Origin: Sphingomonas montanisoli
Lineage (GTDB): Bacteria > Pseudomonadota > Alphaproteobacteria > Sphingomonadales > Sphingomonadaceae
Reading direction: 5' to 3'
Assembly: GCF_008274695.1 (NCBI RefSeq)
Contig: NZ_VTOU01000001.1
Location: 124,001-188,000, forward strand
DNA length: 64,000 nt
Positions within the stretch are counted from its first letter, which is position 1, and the number at the start of each line of letters is the position of its first letter. This document shows positions 8,855 to 19,150 of this stretch, in pieces. The position numbers and the translations under genes were made by a program. The notes under the pieces were generated by a model. The model searched no databases. It worked only from the letters and a program-made list of their open reading frames with translations, and was not told the origin of the DNA.

Positions 8855-9615
8855 AGCTGCGCATCCTCGGCTGTGGCACATCGTCCGGCGTGCCGAGGAT
8901 CGGGAATGATTGGGGCGATTGCGACCCGGCGGACCCGCGCAACCGCCGCACCCGCGCGTCGATCGCCGTCGAAAGCGACGATGTCCGCATCCTGGTCGAC
9001 ACCTCGCCCGACATGCGCCAGCAGTTGCTCGATGCTGATATCGGCTGCATCGACGCGATCCTGTGGACGCACGATCATGCCGATCATTGCCACGGTATCG
9101 ACGATGTCCGGCAGCTGTTCCACGCCCGCGGAACACCGGTTCCAGGCTATGGCTTCGCCCAGACGATGGCGTCGCTTCGCGAGCGCTTCGCTTATGCCTT
9201 TTTCGGCCGCGACGGCTATCCGCCCACAATCGACGGCCACGATCTTCCCGATGATCTGACGATCGGCGACGTTCGCATCCGCCATGTCGCACAGCCCCAT
9301 GGCAACATCTTCAGCGCGGGATTCCGCTTCGATTGTGGCGAGCAAGCGATCGGATATTCGACCGATTTTCACCTGGTTACACAGGATATGTTGGAATTAT
9401 TCGCAGGTGTCGACATCTGGGTGATCGACGCACTGCGTGCCCGGCCACACCCGACCCACGCGCATCTCCAGCTTACCCTCGACGCAATTGGTCAGGCAAA
9501 ACCGGGCAGGGCGATCCTGACCCATATGGACCAGTCGATGGACTTTGCGTCGCTCGCGCCGACTTTGCCGCCGGGCGTGGAACCGGCCCATGACGGACAG
9601 GTTTTCATCCTATGA
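8851..9615 (+). CDS. MBL fold metallo-hydrolase, PhnP-like
   Basis: The 254-residue protein is a metallo-beta-lactamase-fold phosphodiesterase or hydrolase. The metal motif THDHADHCHG (HxHxDH) is near residue 71, and later ligands lie in AQPHGN, YSTDFH and LTHMDQS. The opening LGCGTSSGVPRIG is characteristic of the PhnP-like group that resembles cyclic phosphodiesterases. The start overlaps the tatD stop (ATGA). It follows metG-tatD, so a housekeeping role is likely, but no specific substrate can be assigned. A longer reading frame extends upstream inside tatD and was rejected. Confidence 0.88.
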   Translation: MKLRILGCGTSSGVPRIGNDWGDCDPADPRNRRTRASIAVESDDVRILVDTSPDMRQQLLDADIGCIDAILWTHDHADHCHGIDDVRQLFHARGTPVPGYGFAQTMASLRERFAYAFFGRDGYPPTIDGHDLPDDLTIGDVRIRHVAQPHGNIFSAGFRFDCGEQAIGYSTDFHLVTQDMLELFAGVDIWVIDALRARPHPTHAHLQLTLDAIGQAKPGRAILTHMDQSMDFASLAPTLPPGVEPAHDGQVFIL

Positions 9616-9785
9616 GCGGAGACCAGATCGCAAGCAGCATCTTCGTTGCCTTGTTGCTGTTGCTCGTCCTCAGTGGGCTGGTCGCGCGGCGCGTTCCGGG
9701 CAGCGCTTATTTGAGCATGGCGGGCTTGTGGGTGCTGGTGATCGTGGTCGTGACCGCCGCGATCTGGCTGATCTACGGCCGCTAA
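9612..9785 (+). CDS. Small two-helix membrane protein (57 aa)
   Basis: This short gene overlaps the preceding stop by ATGA and encodes 57 residues. It has one hydrophobic helix (about residues 11-24, rich in Leu and Val), a short basic loop ARRVPG, and a second helix (about 35-54, ending IWLIYGR). No catalytic residues are visible. The overlap and the predicted hairpin topology argue that it is a real inner-membrane protein translated with the metallo-hydrolase. Its function is unknown. Its stop overlaps that of the convergent small secreted protein. Confidence 0.7.
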   Translation: MSGDQIASSIFVALLLLLVLSGLVARRVPGSAYLSMAGLWVLVIVVVTAAIWLIYGR

Positions 9786-10048
9786 CGGTCGCAAGCCGAA
9801 TAGTCACCGTCGAGGCAGGCGTCATAGCGTTTGCGCCAGGCGGCCAGTTTGCGCTGATAATCGTCCATCGCATCTGCATTCGATCGCCGAACCTTAGCAT
9901 TGCCGACGTCACGCCGTTCGGTCGCCGCCAGAGCGCGGCGGTTGAGTTGCTCGGTCCGCAGCCGATCGGCACGATGCGCTGCATCCTCAGCGCGGGCGAC
10001 AGCTGCCTGAGAAAGGATCAGAAGTCCAAGAAGGTGTTCGCGCCGCAT
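9782..10048 (-). CDS. Small secreted hypothetical protein (88 aa)
   Basis: From the ATG at 10048 the protein opens with a signal peptide (MRREHLLGLLILSQ, cleavage near ARA). A charged, Ala/Arg-rich probably helical body follows, ending in a Cys-containing tail (RYDACLDGDYSACDR). Two cysteines near the C-terminus could form a disulfide in the periplasm. No domain is recognised. The frame stays open upstream to 10189, but the signal peptide supports the shorter start, although no strong Shine-Dalgarno is seen. An AT-rich palindrome lies upstream. Confidence 0.6.
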   Translation of the reverse strand: MRREHLLGLLILSQAAVARAEDAAHRADRLRTEQLNRRALAATERRDVGNAKVRRSNADAMDDYQRKLAAWRKRYDACLDGDYSACDR

Positions 10049-10114
10049 ATAAGGCGCCGATATCGGTCGACGGATTACGGCCCGCTGAATGATATGGCAT
10101 GATCGATATTTAAC

Positions 10115-10128
10115 ATAATATATATTAT
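10115..10128. promoter_or_regulatory. AT-rich perfect palindrome, possible operator
   Basis: ATAATATATATTAT is its own reverse complement and lies between the divergent small secreted protein and GNAT genes, in a notably AT-rich patch of otherwise GC-rich DNA. This is a plausible promoter or operator position for either gene. The binding protein is unknown. Confidence 0.4.
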
Positions 10129-10179
10129 CGCACCAAAGCGGATCTTGCGGAGGGCGGCGCTCTCTCACATTGCCATCCC

Positions 10180-10707
10180 ATGATCGCACCCCCTCACGAC
10201 ATTACCATCCGCCCCTTGGAGCAAAGCGATCTCGCCACAGCTCTGGTGATGCAGAACCAAAGCTATCCCGCTTTCCTTTGCGAAGAGCCTGCAGCCTTTG
10301 CGAGCCGGATGCTCGTGCCCGGCAGCCTCTGCCTCGCCGCAATCCGATCGGACCGATTGATTGCCTATCTGATCGCGCATGGATCGGCCGCCCGATCGCC
10401 ATTTCCGGTCGGCCATGTGCTTGGCCCTGGCGATGCCGGCCATGATGTGCTGTTCATCCACGATCTGTGCGTATCCACCGCCGGTCGCGGCATTGATCTT
10501 GGACGCAGGATCATCGACCATGCCTTCGATCTCGCCACGACGGCCGGCCTGCGCCGCGCCGAACTGATCGCGGTCGAGGGCGCGGAAAGCTATTGGCGCG
10601 GGCTCGGTTTTGTCGAGGAAGAGGTTTCGCCGGCATTGGCCGCCAAGGTCGCTTCCTACGGCGCCGATGCCCGCTGGATGGCGCGAGATATTCGTGCGAT
10701 GCGGTGA
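10180..10707 (+). CDS. GNAT family N-acetyltransferase
   Basis: The 175-residue protein has the GNAT fold: an N-terminal strand ITIRPLEQSD, a motif containing FIHDLCVSTAGRGIDLGRRI that matches the acetyl-CoA pyrophosphate-binding V-x-x-x-x-RG-x-G pattern (about residues 96-108), and a C-terminal YWRGLGF. It transfers an acetyl group from acetyl-CoA to an unidentified amine. The start at 10180 lies just after an AGGGCGGC-containing leader. The next gene starts 3 nt after its stop. Confidence 0.82.
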   Translation: MIAPPHDITIRPLEQSDLATALVMQNQSYPAFLCEEPAAFASRMLVPGSLCLAAIRSDRLIAYLIAHGSAARSPFPVGHVLGPGDAGHDVLFIHDLCVSTAGRGIDLGRRIIDHAFDLATTAGLRRAELIAVEGAESYWRGLGFVEEEVSPALAAKVASYGADARWMARDIRAMR

Positions 10708-10710
10708 ATC

Positions 10711-11292
10711 ATGCGCTTCGATCGTCGTCAGCTTCTTGCTCTGTTGCCCGCCCTTGCGCTGGCGCGGCCCGCCTCGGCCCTGACGCTTGCCGATCCCAAG
10801 GATGTTTTCCAGAAACAGCTCGACATGTTCTGGCCACTGTTCATGTCGCTGCCCAATGTGCGCGAGCCGGCGCACGATGCCGATGCCCGCGACATCTGCT
10901 TCATGTTCACCAACAAGAGCTGCTCGATCTGCAAGTCGGTGCACCGCGCCTATCGATCGGGCTTCTCGAAGCTCGAAATGCGCTTCATCGTCTATCCGTG
11001 GCCCGGCGATAACAATCGCGAGCTCAACTATCTCTATCGGCGCGAGACGAGCTTCGCCGATCTTGACGCTTATATGATGGGTGAGCCGGTGCCGCTGACC
11101 GCCTCGAACAGCCCGGATCTGCCCGATCAGGTGCTGATGGCGGGCCGCCATATCGCCGAGGAACTGATCGAGGGCGGCGGCTTCGGCACCCCCTTCTTCC
11201 TGTACGGCTCGGGCGCCGCAACCAAGGGACCGGTCACTTACACCGCCGGCGATATCGGGGCGGTGCAGGACATGTTCGACAAGGCGGTTTGA
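10711..11292 (+). CDS. Periplasmic thioredoxin-like protein
   Basis: The 193-residue protein has a signal peptide (MRFDRRQLLALLPALALARP, cleavage near SALT) and a thioredoxin-fold core with a CSIC redox pair near residue 70 (KSCSICKS) and a cis-Pro segment GGFGTPFF near the C-terminus. The pattern resembles thiol-disulfide oxidoreductases of the DsbA/DsbC or thioredoxin_9 type, acting on periplasmic cysteines. It follows the GNAT gene with a 3-nt gap. The convergent mutL ends 3 nt after its stop. The partner is unknown. Confidence 0.72.
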   Translation: MRFDRRQLLALLPALALARPASALTLADPKDVFQKQLDMFWPLFMSLPNVREPAHDADARDICFMFTNKSCSICKSVHRAYRSGFSKLEMRFIVYPWPGDNNRELNYLYRRETSFADLDAYMMGEPVPLTASNSPDLPDQVLMAGRHIAEELIEGGGFGTPFFLYGSGAATKGPVTYTAGDIGAVQDMFDKAV

Positions 11293-11295
11293 GGA

Positions 11296-13077
11296 CTACT
11301 TCCGCCCGAACAGTTTCTCGATTTCACCATGCCCCAGCTTGATCCAGGTCGGCCGGCCGTGGTTGCACTGGCCCGAATGCGGCGTGACCTCCATTTCGCG
11401 CAGTAGCGCGTTCATCTCGGCGACCGACAGGGTCCGTCCTGCCCGCACCGATCCGTGGCACGCCATCGTCGCGGCGACATGATCGAGCCGCTCCTTGAGC
11501 GATAGCGCCTGATCATAAGCGGCCAGTTCATCGGCCAGATCGACCACGAGCCCGCGCACGTCGCCCTGCCCCAGCAGCGCCGGCGTCGCGCGGACGAGGA
11601 TGGCGGCGGGGCCGAAGCGTTCCAGTTCCAGTCCCATTTCGGCGAGTTCGCCGGCCCTCGCCTCGATCCGGTCGCACGCGACCTCATCGAGTTCGACCAC
11701 CTCGGGCAGCAGCAGCGCCTGCGCCCGCGCGCCGCCCTCGGCCATCGCGCGCTTCATCCGTTCGAGCACGAGCCGCTCGTGCGCGGCATGCTGGTCGACG
11801 ATGACCAACCCGTCGTCGGTCTCGGCGACTATATAAGTCGCCGCGATCTGACCGCGCGCAATGCCGAGCGGATAATGATCCGGTGTCGGTGCGGGCGCTT
11901 CGGCCGGCTCGGCCCTGCCCATCGGCTGCGGCGCGAAAGCGGGGGCATGATCCCACACCGAACCCTGCCCCCCTTCCCCGCCGCCTGCCGGCATCGGATA
12001 AGCGAAGCTGGGGGATCGCATCGGCGGCGGCGCAAAGCTGGACCCGCTCTCCCAATTGCCGAGCGCCGCCACCGACGCGCGATGCGCGCTGCGATGCCCT
12101 GCCTCATCGAGCGCCGCGCGCAGTCCGCCGACGATCATCCCGCGGATCAGCCCCGGATCGCGGAAGCGAACCTCGGTCTTGGCCGGATGGACGTTGACGT
12201 CGACCAAGTCGCCGGGAAGTTCGACGAACAGGGCCACCACCGGATGCCGGTCACGCGCCAGCATGTCCTGATAGGCGCCACGCACCGCGCCGATCAGCAC
12301 TCGGTCCTTCACCGGCCGGCCGTTGACGAACAGAAATTGGTGGTCGGCAACGCCGCGATTGAAGGTCGGCAGACCCGCAACCCCGGTTAGCGATATGCCC
12401 TCGCGCCCATAATCGACCGCGACGCTGTTCGCTGCCAGCTCGCGATCAGTGAGCGCCGCGACCCGCTGCGCGCGGTCCTCGCCCGGCGGCACGCTGAATG
12501 CGCGGCGGCCGTCATGCTCCAGCGTGAAGCCGATATCGGGCCGCGCCATCGCAAGCCGCTTCACCGCATCGACGCAGGCCGCATATTCGGCGCGGGCCGA
12601 TCGCAGGAATTTGCGCCGCGCAGGCACCTTGCCGAACAGTTGCGCGACCTTGATGCGCGTGCCGGGCGGCAGGGCGGCCGGCCCCTCCCCCGCAAGTGCG
12701 CCGTGATCGATGCGGCGCAGCCACCCGTCGGCGCCACGCACCCGGCTTTCGATCGTCAGCTCGGCGACACTCGCGATCGAGGGCAGCGCCTCGCCCCGAA
12801 AGCCAAGAGTCGTCACCGCTTCGATCGCCTCATCGGGCAGCTTCGAGGTCGCATGCCGCTCCAGCGCCAGCGCGATATCGGCGGGCGCCATGCCGCATCC
12901 GTCGTCGATCACTTCGATCGAAGCGAGCCCGCCCTCACCCAGCGCAATCGATATGCGGGTGGCGCCGGCATCGATCGCATTTTCGACCAATTCCTTCAGC
13001 GCGCTGGCGGGCCTTTCGACCACTTCACCGGCAGCAATGCGATTCACGAGATGCTCGGGCAGGCGGCGTATTGACAT
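11296..13077 (-). CDS. mutL: DNA mismatch repair protein MutL
   Basis: A GHKL ATPase that couples MutS mismatch recognition to strand incision and excision. The N-terminal motifs are clear: ELVENAIDAGA (motif I), DDGCGM (motif II), TLGFRGEALPSI (motif III), and the transducer domain with NVHPAKTEVRF. A low-complexity linker covers about residues 345-400, and the C-terminal dimerisation domain contains QHAAHERL and ACHGSVRAG. At 593 residues it has normal length. The ATG at 13077 begins the conserved MSIRRLPEHLVNRIAAGEV. It is divergent from mreB. Confidence 0.97.
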   Translation of the reverse strand: MSIRRLPEHLVNRIAAGEVVERPASALKELVENAIDAGATRISIALGEGGLASIEVIDDGCGMAPADIALALERHATSKLPDEAIEAVTTLGFRGEALPSIASVAELTIESRVRGADGWLRRIDHGALAGEGPAALPPGTRIKVAQLFGKVPARRKFLRSARAEYAACVDAVKRLAMARPDIGFTLEHDGRRAFSVPPGEDRAQRVAALTDRELAANSVAVDYGREGISLTGVAGLPTFNRGVADHQFLFVNGRPVKDRVLIGAVRGAYQDMLARDRHPVVALFVELPGDLVDVNVHPAKTEVRFRDPGLIRGMIVGGLRAALDEAGHRSAHRASVAALGNWESGSSFAPPPMRSPSFAYPMPAGGGEGGQGSVWDHAPAFAPQPMGRAEPAEAPAPTPDHYPLGIARGQIAATYIVAETDDGLVIVDQHAAHERLVLERMKRAMAEGGARAQALLLPEVVELDEVACDRIEARAGELAEMGLELERFGPAAILVRATPALLGQGDVRGLVVDLADELAAYDQALSLKERLDHVAATMACHGSVRAGRTLSVAEMNALLREMEVTPHSGQCNHGRPTWIKLGHGEIEKLFGRK

Positions 13078-13091
13078 GGGGGTTGCTCTAG

Positions 13092-14234
<1,143 letters not shown>

Positions 14235-14251
14235 CGAGGCGCTGAGCGGCG

Positions 14252-15127
14252 ATGGCGGCGCCCCGGCACCGGCGTCGAGGCTTTTCACGCCGCGTCCAGT
14301 ACAGCCTGTTCGCCGGCTATGTGCTGGCGGTCGTGGGTGTGATGGTCGCGGTGGCGTTGCTCGCCATCGCGCATCTCGATCCGCGCGCCTTCGCGACATT
14401 GCGTGGCATTGCGATCGACGCGGGTAGCCTCATCAGCGGCCCGCCAAGGGCGATCGTTCGCGGCGCCGCGGATCTCAGCGCGGATGTCGATGCGTATTTC
14501 GACGCTGCCGCCCAGAACCGCGACCTGAAGCACCGGCTCGACGCGAGCGAACGGGCCCGGATCGGGGCGCAGGCGCTGACCCTTGAAAATGCCCGCCTCA
14601 AGCGGATGGCGCTTCTTGTCGAACATCTGCCGCGCCCGCTGCTCGGTGCCCGGATCGTCGGATCGACCCCGACGGCCGCGCGCCGTTTCGTCACGCTCGC
14701 CGCCGGCAGCAGCGATGGCGTTCGACCTGGGATGGCGGTGCGGGCACCGGAAGGGCTGATCGGGCGTGTGTTCGAAACCGGGCTGATCGCGTCGCGCGTG
14801 CTGCTGCTCACCGATGGCGAGAGCGCGGTTCCGGTGCGGATGGCCCGCAACGGTCTCGCTGCGCTCGTCACCGGCCGGGGCGACGGCAGCGTCGAGATAC
14901 GCGGGCTGATCGCGGGCGGCCGCCCCTTCCGTCGTGGTGATCTGGCGCTCACCTCGGGCGTGGGCGGGGTCTATACGCCCAACGTGCCCGTCGCGGTGGT
15001 CGTAACCGTCACCGGCGATCGCGCGATCGCGGCACCGCTCGCCGATCCTGCGCGCGTCGGCATGGCGCTAGTCTATCCGATCTACCAAGCGCCATCGGAA
15101 GCTGCTCCATCGCAGCCCAAACCGTGA
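14252..15127 (+). CDS. mreC: Rod shape-determining protein MreC
   Basis: A bitopic inner-membrane protein linking MreB and MreD to PBP2. A basic N-terminus (RHRRRGFSRR) precedes one transmembrane helix (about residues 18-42), then a helical coiled-coil region (about 85-125) and the beta-rich periplasmic MreC domain (ARIVGSTPT onward). Length is 291 residues. It sits between mreB and mreD with short spacers. The ribosome site is weak (GAGCGGCG), consistent with translational coupling to mreB. Confidence 0.93.
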   Translation: MAAPRHRRRGFSRRVQYSLFAGYVLAVVGVMVAVALLAIAHLDPRAFATLRGIAIDAGSLISGPPRAIVRGAADLSADVDAYFDAAAQNRDLKHRLDASERARIGAQALTLENARLKRMALLVEHLPRPLLGARIVGSTPTAARRFVTLAAGSSDGVRPGMAVRAPEGLIGRVFETGLIASRVLLLTDGESAVPVRMARNGLAALVTGRGDGSVEIRGLIAGGRPFRRGDLALTSGVGGVYTPNVPVAVVVTVTGDRAIAAPLADPARVGMALVYPIYQAPSEAAPSQPKP

Positions 15128-15137
15128 TAACTGGACC

Positions 15138-15650
15138 ATGATCGCCGTTCGTCCCCGTCCCCTGCCCGTATGGCTGCCGTTCAAGGCCCGGCTCGTGCCG
15201 GTGCTGTCCACGATGGCGGGATCGGCCGTCGTATTGCTGCCGATCGTCGCGGTCGGCCCCTCCATGCCGCCTTTCGGCCTGCTGATACTGCTCGCGTGGC
15301 GGCTGCTGCGACCGGAAATGTGGCCGGCCTGGGTGGCTTTGCCGCTCGGCCTGTTCGACGATCTGCTGTCGGGCCAGATGCTCGGTACGTCGATGGCGAT
15401 CTGGACCGTCGCCTCGTTGATCTTCGACTGGATCGATCATCACCTGCTTTGGCGCGATTTCTGGATGGAATGGGCTTTGGCGTCCCTAACCATCCTTTTC
15501 GCCGTCGTCGGGGGCTGGGCCGTGTCGCGTAGCTATATCGCTTACGGATCGGTGGTCGTGGCGATGCCGCAGGCAATATTGGCGGTGCTCGTCTTCCCTG
15601 CTTTGGTGCGCCTTGTCGCCGCCCTCGATCGCTGGCGGCTTGCCCGATGA
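15138..15650 (+). CDS. mreD: Rod shape-determining protein MreD
   Basis: A 170-residue polytopic inner-membrane protein with about five hydrophobic segments. It carries the family pattern LPLGLFDDLLSGQMLGTS near residue 70. MreD partners MreC and modulates PBP2/RodA activity. The stop overlaps the mrdA ATG (ATGA). Context and pattern make the assignment secure, although MreD sequences are poorly conserved. Confidence 0.9.
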   Translation: MIAVRPRPLPVWLPFKARLVPVLSTMAGSAVVLLPIVAVGPSMPPFGLLILLAWRLLRPEMWPAWVALPLGLFDDLLSGQMLGTSMAIWTVASLIFDWIDHHLLWRDFWMEWALASLTILFAVVGGWAVSRSYIAYGSVVVAMPQAILAVLVFPALVRLVAALDRWRLAR

Positions 15651-17662
15651 AGTTCGGGCGGACTACGCGGATCGTCACCGAACAACTGCAGGCGTTCAGT
15701 TTTCAACGGCGCGCCTTCGTTCTCGGCGCAGCGCAGGCCGGATTCGGCGGGCTCCTCGCGACACGCATGGGCTGGCTCGCAATCGCGCAGAACGAACGTT
15801 ACTCGACCCTTGCCGAGAATAATCGTGTCCAGATGACGCTTGTGCCGCCGCGCCGGGGATGGATTATCGATCGCGCGGGGAAGCCGATTGCGATCAACCG
15901 CACGGTCTTCCGCGTCGACATCATACCCGATCAGCTACGCAATTCGGCCACGACTCTCGCCTCACTTCAGCAGCTTCTCGCACTTACCGCCGAAGATCTC
16001 GACCGGATCCGCGAGGATTTGGGCAAGGCGCGCGGCTATCAGCCGGTCGCCGTCGCCGACAACATCCCTTATGAGCGTTTTGCCGCCGTCAGCGTGCGAC
16101 AGTCCTCGCTGCCCGGTGTCGCGCCGTCGAGCGGCTATGGCCGCTTCTACCCCGCCGGTCCGGCGGTCGCGCATCTTGTAGGCTATGTTGGGCCCGCCTC
16201 AGCAGCCGATTATGACCGTACGCGCGACCCCCTGTTGATCACACCTGGTTTCAAGATCGGAAAGGAAGGTCTTGAAAGAACGATGGAGCCCTGGCTACGT
16301 GGTAAGCCGGGAGCCAAACGCAGCGAGGTGACCGCGCGCGGCAAGATCGTCCGCGAACTGACGACCCGGCCCGAGGTGGTGGGCAACGCGCTCCAACTGA
16401 CGATCGACGCCGGACTTCAGAGCTATGCAGCGCGCCGGCTCGGCATCGAAAGCGCCTCAGCGGTCGTGATCGACACGCACACCGGGGGCATCCTCGCGAT
16501 GGCATCGATGCCTGCTTATGATCCCAACGGCTTTTCGGACGGCATCAGCCATCGCGAATGGGACATGATGTCGTCGAACGACCATCTGCCGCTGACGAAC
16601 AAGGTCATGCAGGGGCTCTATCCGCCCGGTTCCACCGTCAAGCCGATGGTCTCGCTGGCGCTGCTCGAGGCCGGAGTAGATCCGAACCAGACGGTCGTGT
16701 GCACCGGCCGCTACCGGCTCGGGAACAGCTATTTCCACTGCCACAGGCATAGCGGACACGGCTCGGTCGACATGGCGCGCGCCATCGCCGCCAGTTGCGA
16801 CATCTATTTCTATACGATGGCGCGCGTCGTTGGGATCGATCGGATCGCGGCGACGGCGCGTATGCTCGGCATGGGCGAGGAGTTCGTTCTTCCCATGCCG
16901 TCGCAGCGTTACGGCACCGTGCCTGACACCGACTGGAAGCTGCGCAAGTATAAGCAGCGCTGGACGACCGCCGACACGCTCAATTCCACCATCGGCCAGG
17001 GCTATATGCTCGCCAACCCGCTCCAACTTGCGGTGATGGCCTCGCGGATCGCGAGCGGGACGTCGCTTGCTCCGCGCCTGATCGTCAACAAGCGCTATCC
17101 GGAACAAGGCGGTGCGCTCGACGTCGATCCGCGTAACCTCGAGATCGTTCGCGCAGGGATGGCCGGCGTCGTCAACGGTCCCTGGGGTACGGGCGGCCAG
17201 GCACGCCTCAATCTGTCGACTGGCGAGCAGCTTGCGGGAAAGACCGGGACTGCGCAGGTTCGTCGCATCTCGATGGCGATGCGTCGCGCGGGCATGACCG
17301 GCACCGACGGCATGCCGTGGAAATATCGAGAGCATGGGCTGTTCATCGGCTTCGCGCCGGTTGTCGATCCGCGCTACGCGGTTTCCGTAGTCGTCGAACA
17401 TGGGCTGCACGGCACGGCGGGCGCGGTCGTGGCGCGCGATCTCATCACCTATCTTTATGATCCCAAACGCGCGCTTGATCGCCTGCGCACGCTTGAGGAA
17501 GGCTGGGGCGGCACGATCGAGCAACGCATGGCGGCCGATGCGTGGCGATGGGACCATCGCAACGATCCGCCAGTCCCCGTCGTGAAACCTGCCTCGCCAC
17601 TGCCCGTCGTGCCTTCGCCCCCGGTGAACGACGGCGACGATGCCCAGGATGACGAAAGATGA
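15647..17662 (+). CDS. mrdA: Penicillin-binding protein 2
   Basis: The monofunctional transpeptidase of the elongasome. It has a cytoplasmic N-terminus, one membrane anchor (about residues 25-45), a PBP dimerisation domain (RGWIIDRAGKPIA onward) and a transpeptidase domain with catalytic STVK at 329-332, SCD in place of SxN (AASCDIYFY) and KTG at about 532-534 (AGKTGTAQV). Length of 671 residues is normal, with a Pro-rich C-terminal tail. It overlaps mreD (ATGA) and rodA (ATGA). It acts with RodA, which supplies the glycosyltransferase. Confidence 0.95.
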   Translation: MKFGRTTRIVTEQLQAFSFQRRAFVLGAAQAGFGGLLATRMGWLAIAQNERYSTLAENNRVQMTLVPPRRGWIIDRAGKPIAINRTVFRVDIIPDQLRNSATTLASLQQLLALTAEDLDRIREDLGKARGYQPVAVADNIPYERFAAVSVRQSSLPGVAPSSGYGRFYPAGPAVAHLVGYVGPASAADYDRTRDPLLITPGFKIGKEGLERTMEPWLRGKPGAKRSEVTARGKIVRELTTRPEVVGNALQLTIDAGLQSYAARRLGIESASAVVIDTHTGGILAMASMPAYDPNGFSDGISHREWDMMSSNDHLPLTNKVMQGLYPPGSTVKPMVSLALLEAGVDPNQTVVCTGRYRLGNSYFHCHRHSGHGSVDMARAIAASCDIYFYTMARVVGIDRIAATARMLGMGEEFVLPMPSQRYGTVPDTDWKLRKYKQRWTTADTLNSTIGQGYMLANPLQLAVMASRIASGTSLAPRLIVNKRYPEQGGALDVDPRNLEIVRAGMAGVVNGPWGTGGQARLNLSTGEQLAGKTGTAQVRRISMAMRRAGMTGTDGMPWKYREHGLFIGFAPVVDPRYAVSVVVEHGLHGTAGAVVARDLITYLYDPKRALDRLRTLEEGWGGTIEQRMAADAWRWDHRNDPPVPVVKPASPLPVVPSPPVNDGDDAQDDER

Positions 17663-18759
17663 GCCGCGATTCGCTCGTCCCCCCGCCGCTGCGCCAAATT
17701 CCCTGGAAAATGCTGGCGCTGGTCTGCGCGATTGCCGGGTTCGGCCTCGTCGTTCTCTATTCGGCAGCCGGCGGCAGTATGACGCCGTGGGCGCAATCGC
17801 AGGGCACGCGCTTTCTGGCGTTTCTTCTTCTCGCCATTCTGCTCTCGCGCGTCGGCGAAGAAGGGGTGAAGCAGGTCGCCATTCCAGCTTATGTCATCCT
17901 GCTCGGCATGCTCGTTGCAGTCGAACTGTTTGGCTTCGTGCGCGGGGGAAGCCGGCGCTGGCTCGATCTCGGCATCATCCGGCTGCAACCGTCGGAACTG
18001 ATGAAGGTCGCGATCGTACTTGCGGTCGCCCGTTTCTACGATCTGCTTCCCGCCAGCGCGATCCGCAGCTGGACCGCGATCTGGATTCCCGCGGTGATGA
18101 TCGGCTTGCCCGCGATCCTGGTGATGGCGCAACCCGATCTGGGTACCGCGATCATGATCTGCCTGGGCGGCGTGACGGTGGCGTTCCTCGCGGGCATTCC
18201 CTTGCGCTTGTTCGTCGGCGCGGCCCTCGCCCTTGCTGCGGCGCTCCCGCTCGCACTGTCGATGATGCATGGATATCAGCGTGATCGCGTGGAAATCTTC
18301 CTCAATCCCGAAAGCGATCCGCTTGGCACCGGCTATCACATCATCCAATCGAAGATCGCGATCGGATCGGGCGGTGTTTTCGGCAAGGGCTTCCTAGGGG
18401 GCACGCAGAGTCACCTCGATTATCTCCCCGAACGCCACACGGACTTTGTATTCGCCACGATGGCCGAAGAATGGGGACTCGCCGGGGGCATCGCGATCAT
18501 CGGTGCCTATCTGCTGGTCCTGCGCTGGGGAATGGGTGTGGCGGGCCGTGCGCGCTCGCGCTTCTCGCGACTGACTGCGGCGGGGCTGACAACCACGATC
18601 TTCTTCTACGTCGCGATCAACCTGTCGATGGTGATGGGTTTGGCACCCGTCGTGGGCATCCCCCTGCCCCTCGTCTCGTTCGGCGGATCGGCGATGATGA
18701 CCGTGCTGATCTGCCTTGGCCTGCTGATGGCGATCGACCGCTCCGCCCGGCGAAATTGA
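17659..18759 (+). CDS. rodA: Peptidoglycan glycosyltransferase RodA
   Basis: A SEDS-family polytopic membrane glycosyltransferase that polymerises lipid II with PBP2. The 366-residue protein has around ten hydrophobic helices and the SEDS signatures RWLDLG, LQPSELMK, QPDLGTA, QSKIAIGSGG, LPERHTDFVF and GIPLPLVSFGGSAM. It is the last gene of the mre operon and overlaps mrdA by ATGA. The gap to the following tRNA is about 109 bp. Confidence 0.96.
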   Translation: MSRDSLVPPPLRQIPWKMLALVCAIAGFGLVVLYSAAGGSMTPWAQSQGTRFLAFLLLAILLSRVGEEGVKQVAIPAYVILLGMLVAVELFGFVRGGSRRWLDLGIIRLQPSELMKVAIVLAVARFYDLLPASAIRSWTAIWIPAVMIGLPAILVMAQPDLGTAIMICLGGVTVAFLAGIPLRLFVGAALALAAALPLALSMMHGYQRDRVEIFLNPESDPLGTGYHIIQSKIAIGSGGVFGKGFLGGTQSHLDYLPERHTDFVFATMAEEWGLAGGIAIIGAYLLVLRWGMGVAGRARSRFSRLTAAGLTTTIFFYVAINLSMVMGLAPVVGIPLPLVSFGGSAMMTVLICLGLLMAIDRSARRN

Positions 18760-18868
18760 GCTTTTGAAAAAACATTCGTTTTGACGGTTTACAAGCGCTG
18801 CGCCCCCGGCTAACAGCGCGCCTCACCCACGGCGGGAGGCACCAACCTCCCCTCTGAGGCCGAGGTGT

Positions 18869-18944
<76 letters not shown>

Positions 18945-18975
18945 TTTTCTTCGATAAATTTTTCAATAAGAGTGG

Positions 18976-18993
18976 CACGCACGCTAGTGCGTG
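18976..18993 (+). other. Hairpin downstream of tRNA-Lys
   Basis: CACGCAC and GTGCGTG form a perfect 7-bp stem around a GCTA loop about 30 nt after the tRNA. A long T-run does not follow, so it may be a processing or weak termination signal rather than a classical intrinsic terminator. The rest of the approximately 200-bp gap to the receptor gene shows nothing recognisable. Confidence 0.35.
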
Positions 18994-19150
18994 TTGAGCT
19001 GTCGTCACACCAGTTCGGCCGAATTGCTTGAGCAACTTTACAACGGTCACCAAACGGGTCTTTTCCGTCGCGTAACAAGCAGATGTGGCGCCGCTCCTTC
19101 GCGTAGCTTATGCCTGCAATGAGAGCTCTCGCGACGAAGAAAGACGGTTC

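Noticed and set aside
18760-18868. A tRNA-Lys promoter with -35 TTGACG
   Set aside because: TTGACG is present near 18780, but no -10 element at normal spacing could be identified.
19085-19150. A longer N-terminus for the chemoreceptor
   Set aside because: The extension has no ribosome site and no family resemblance. The ATG at 19151 has a good purine-rich leader.
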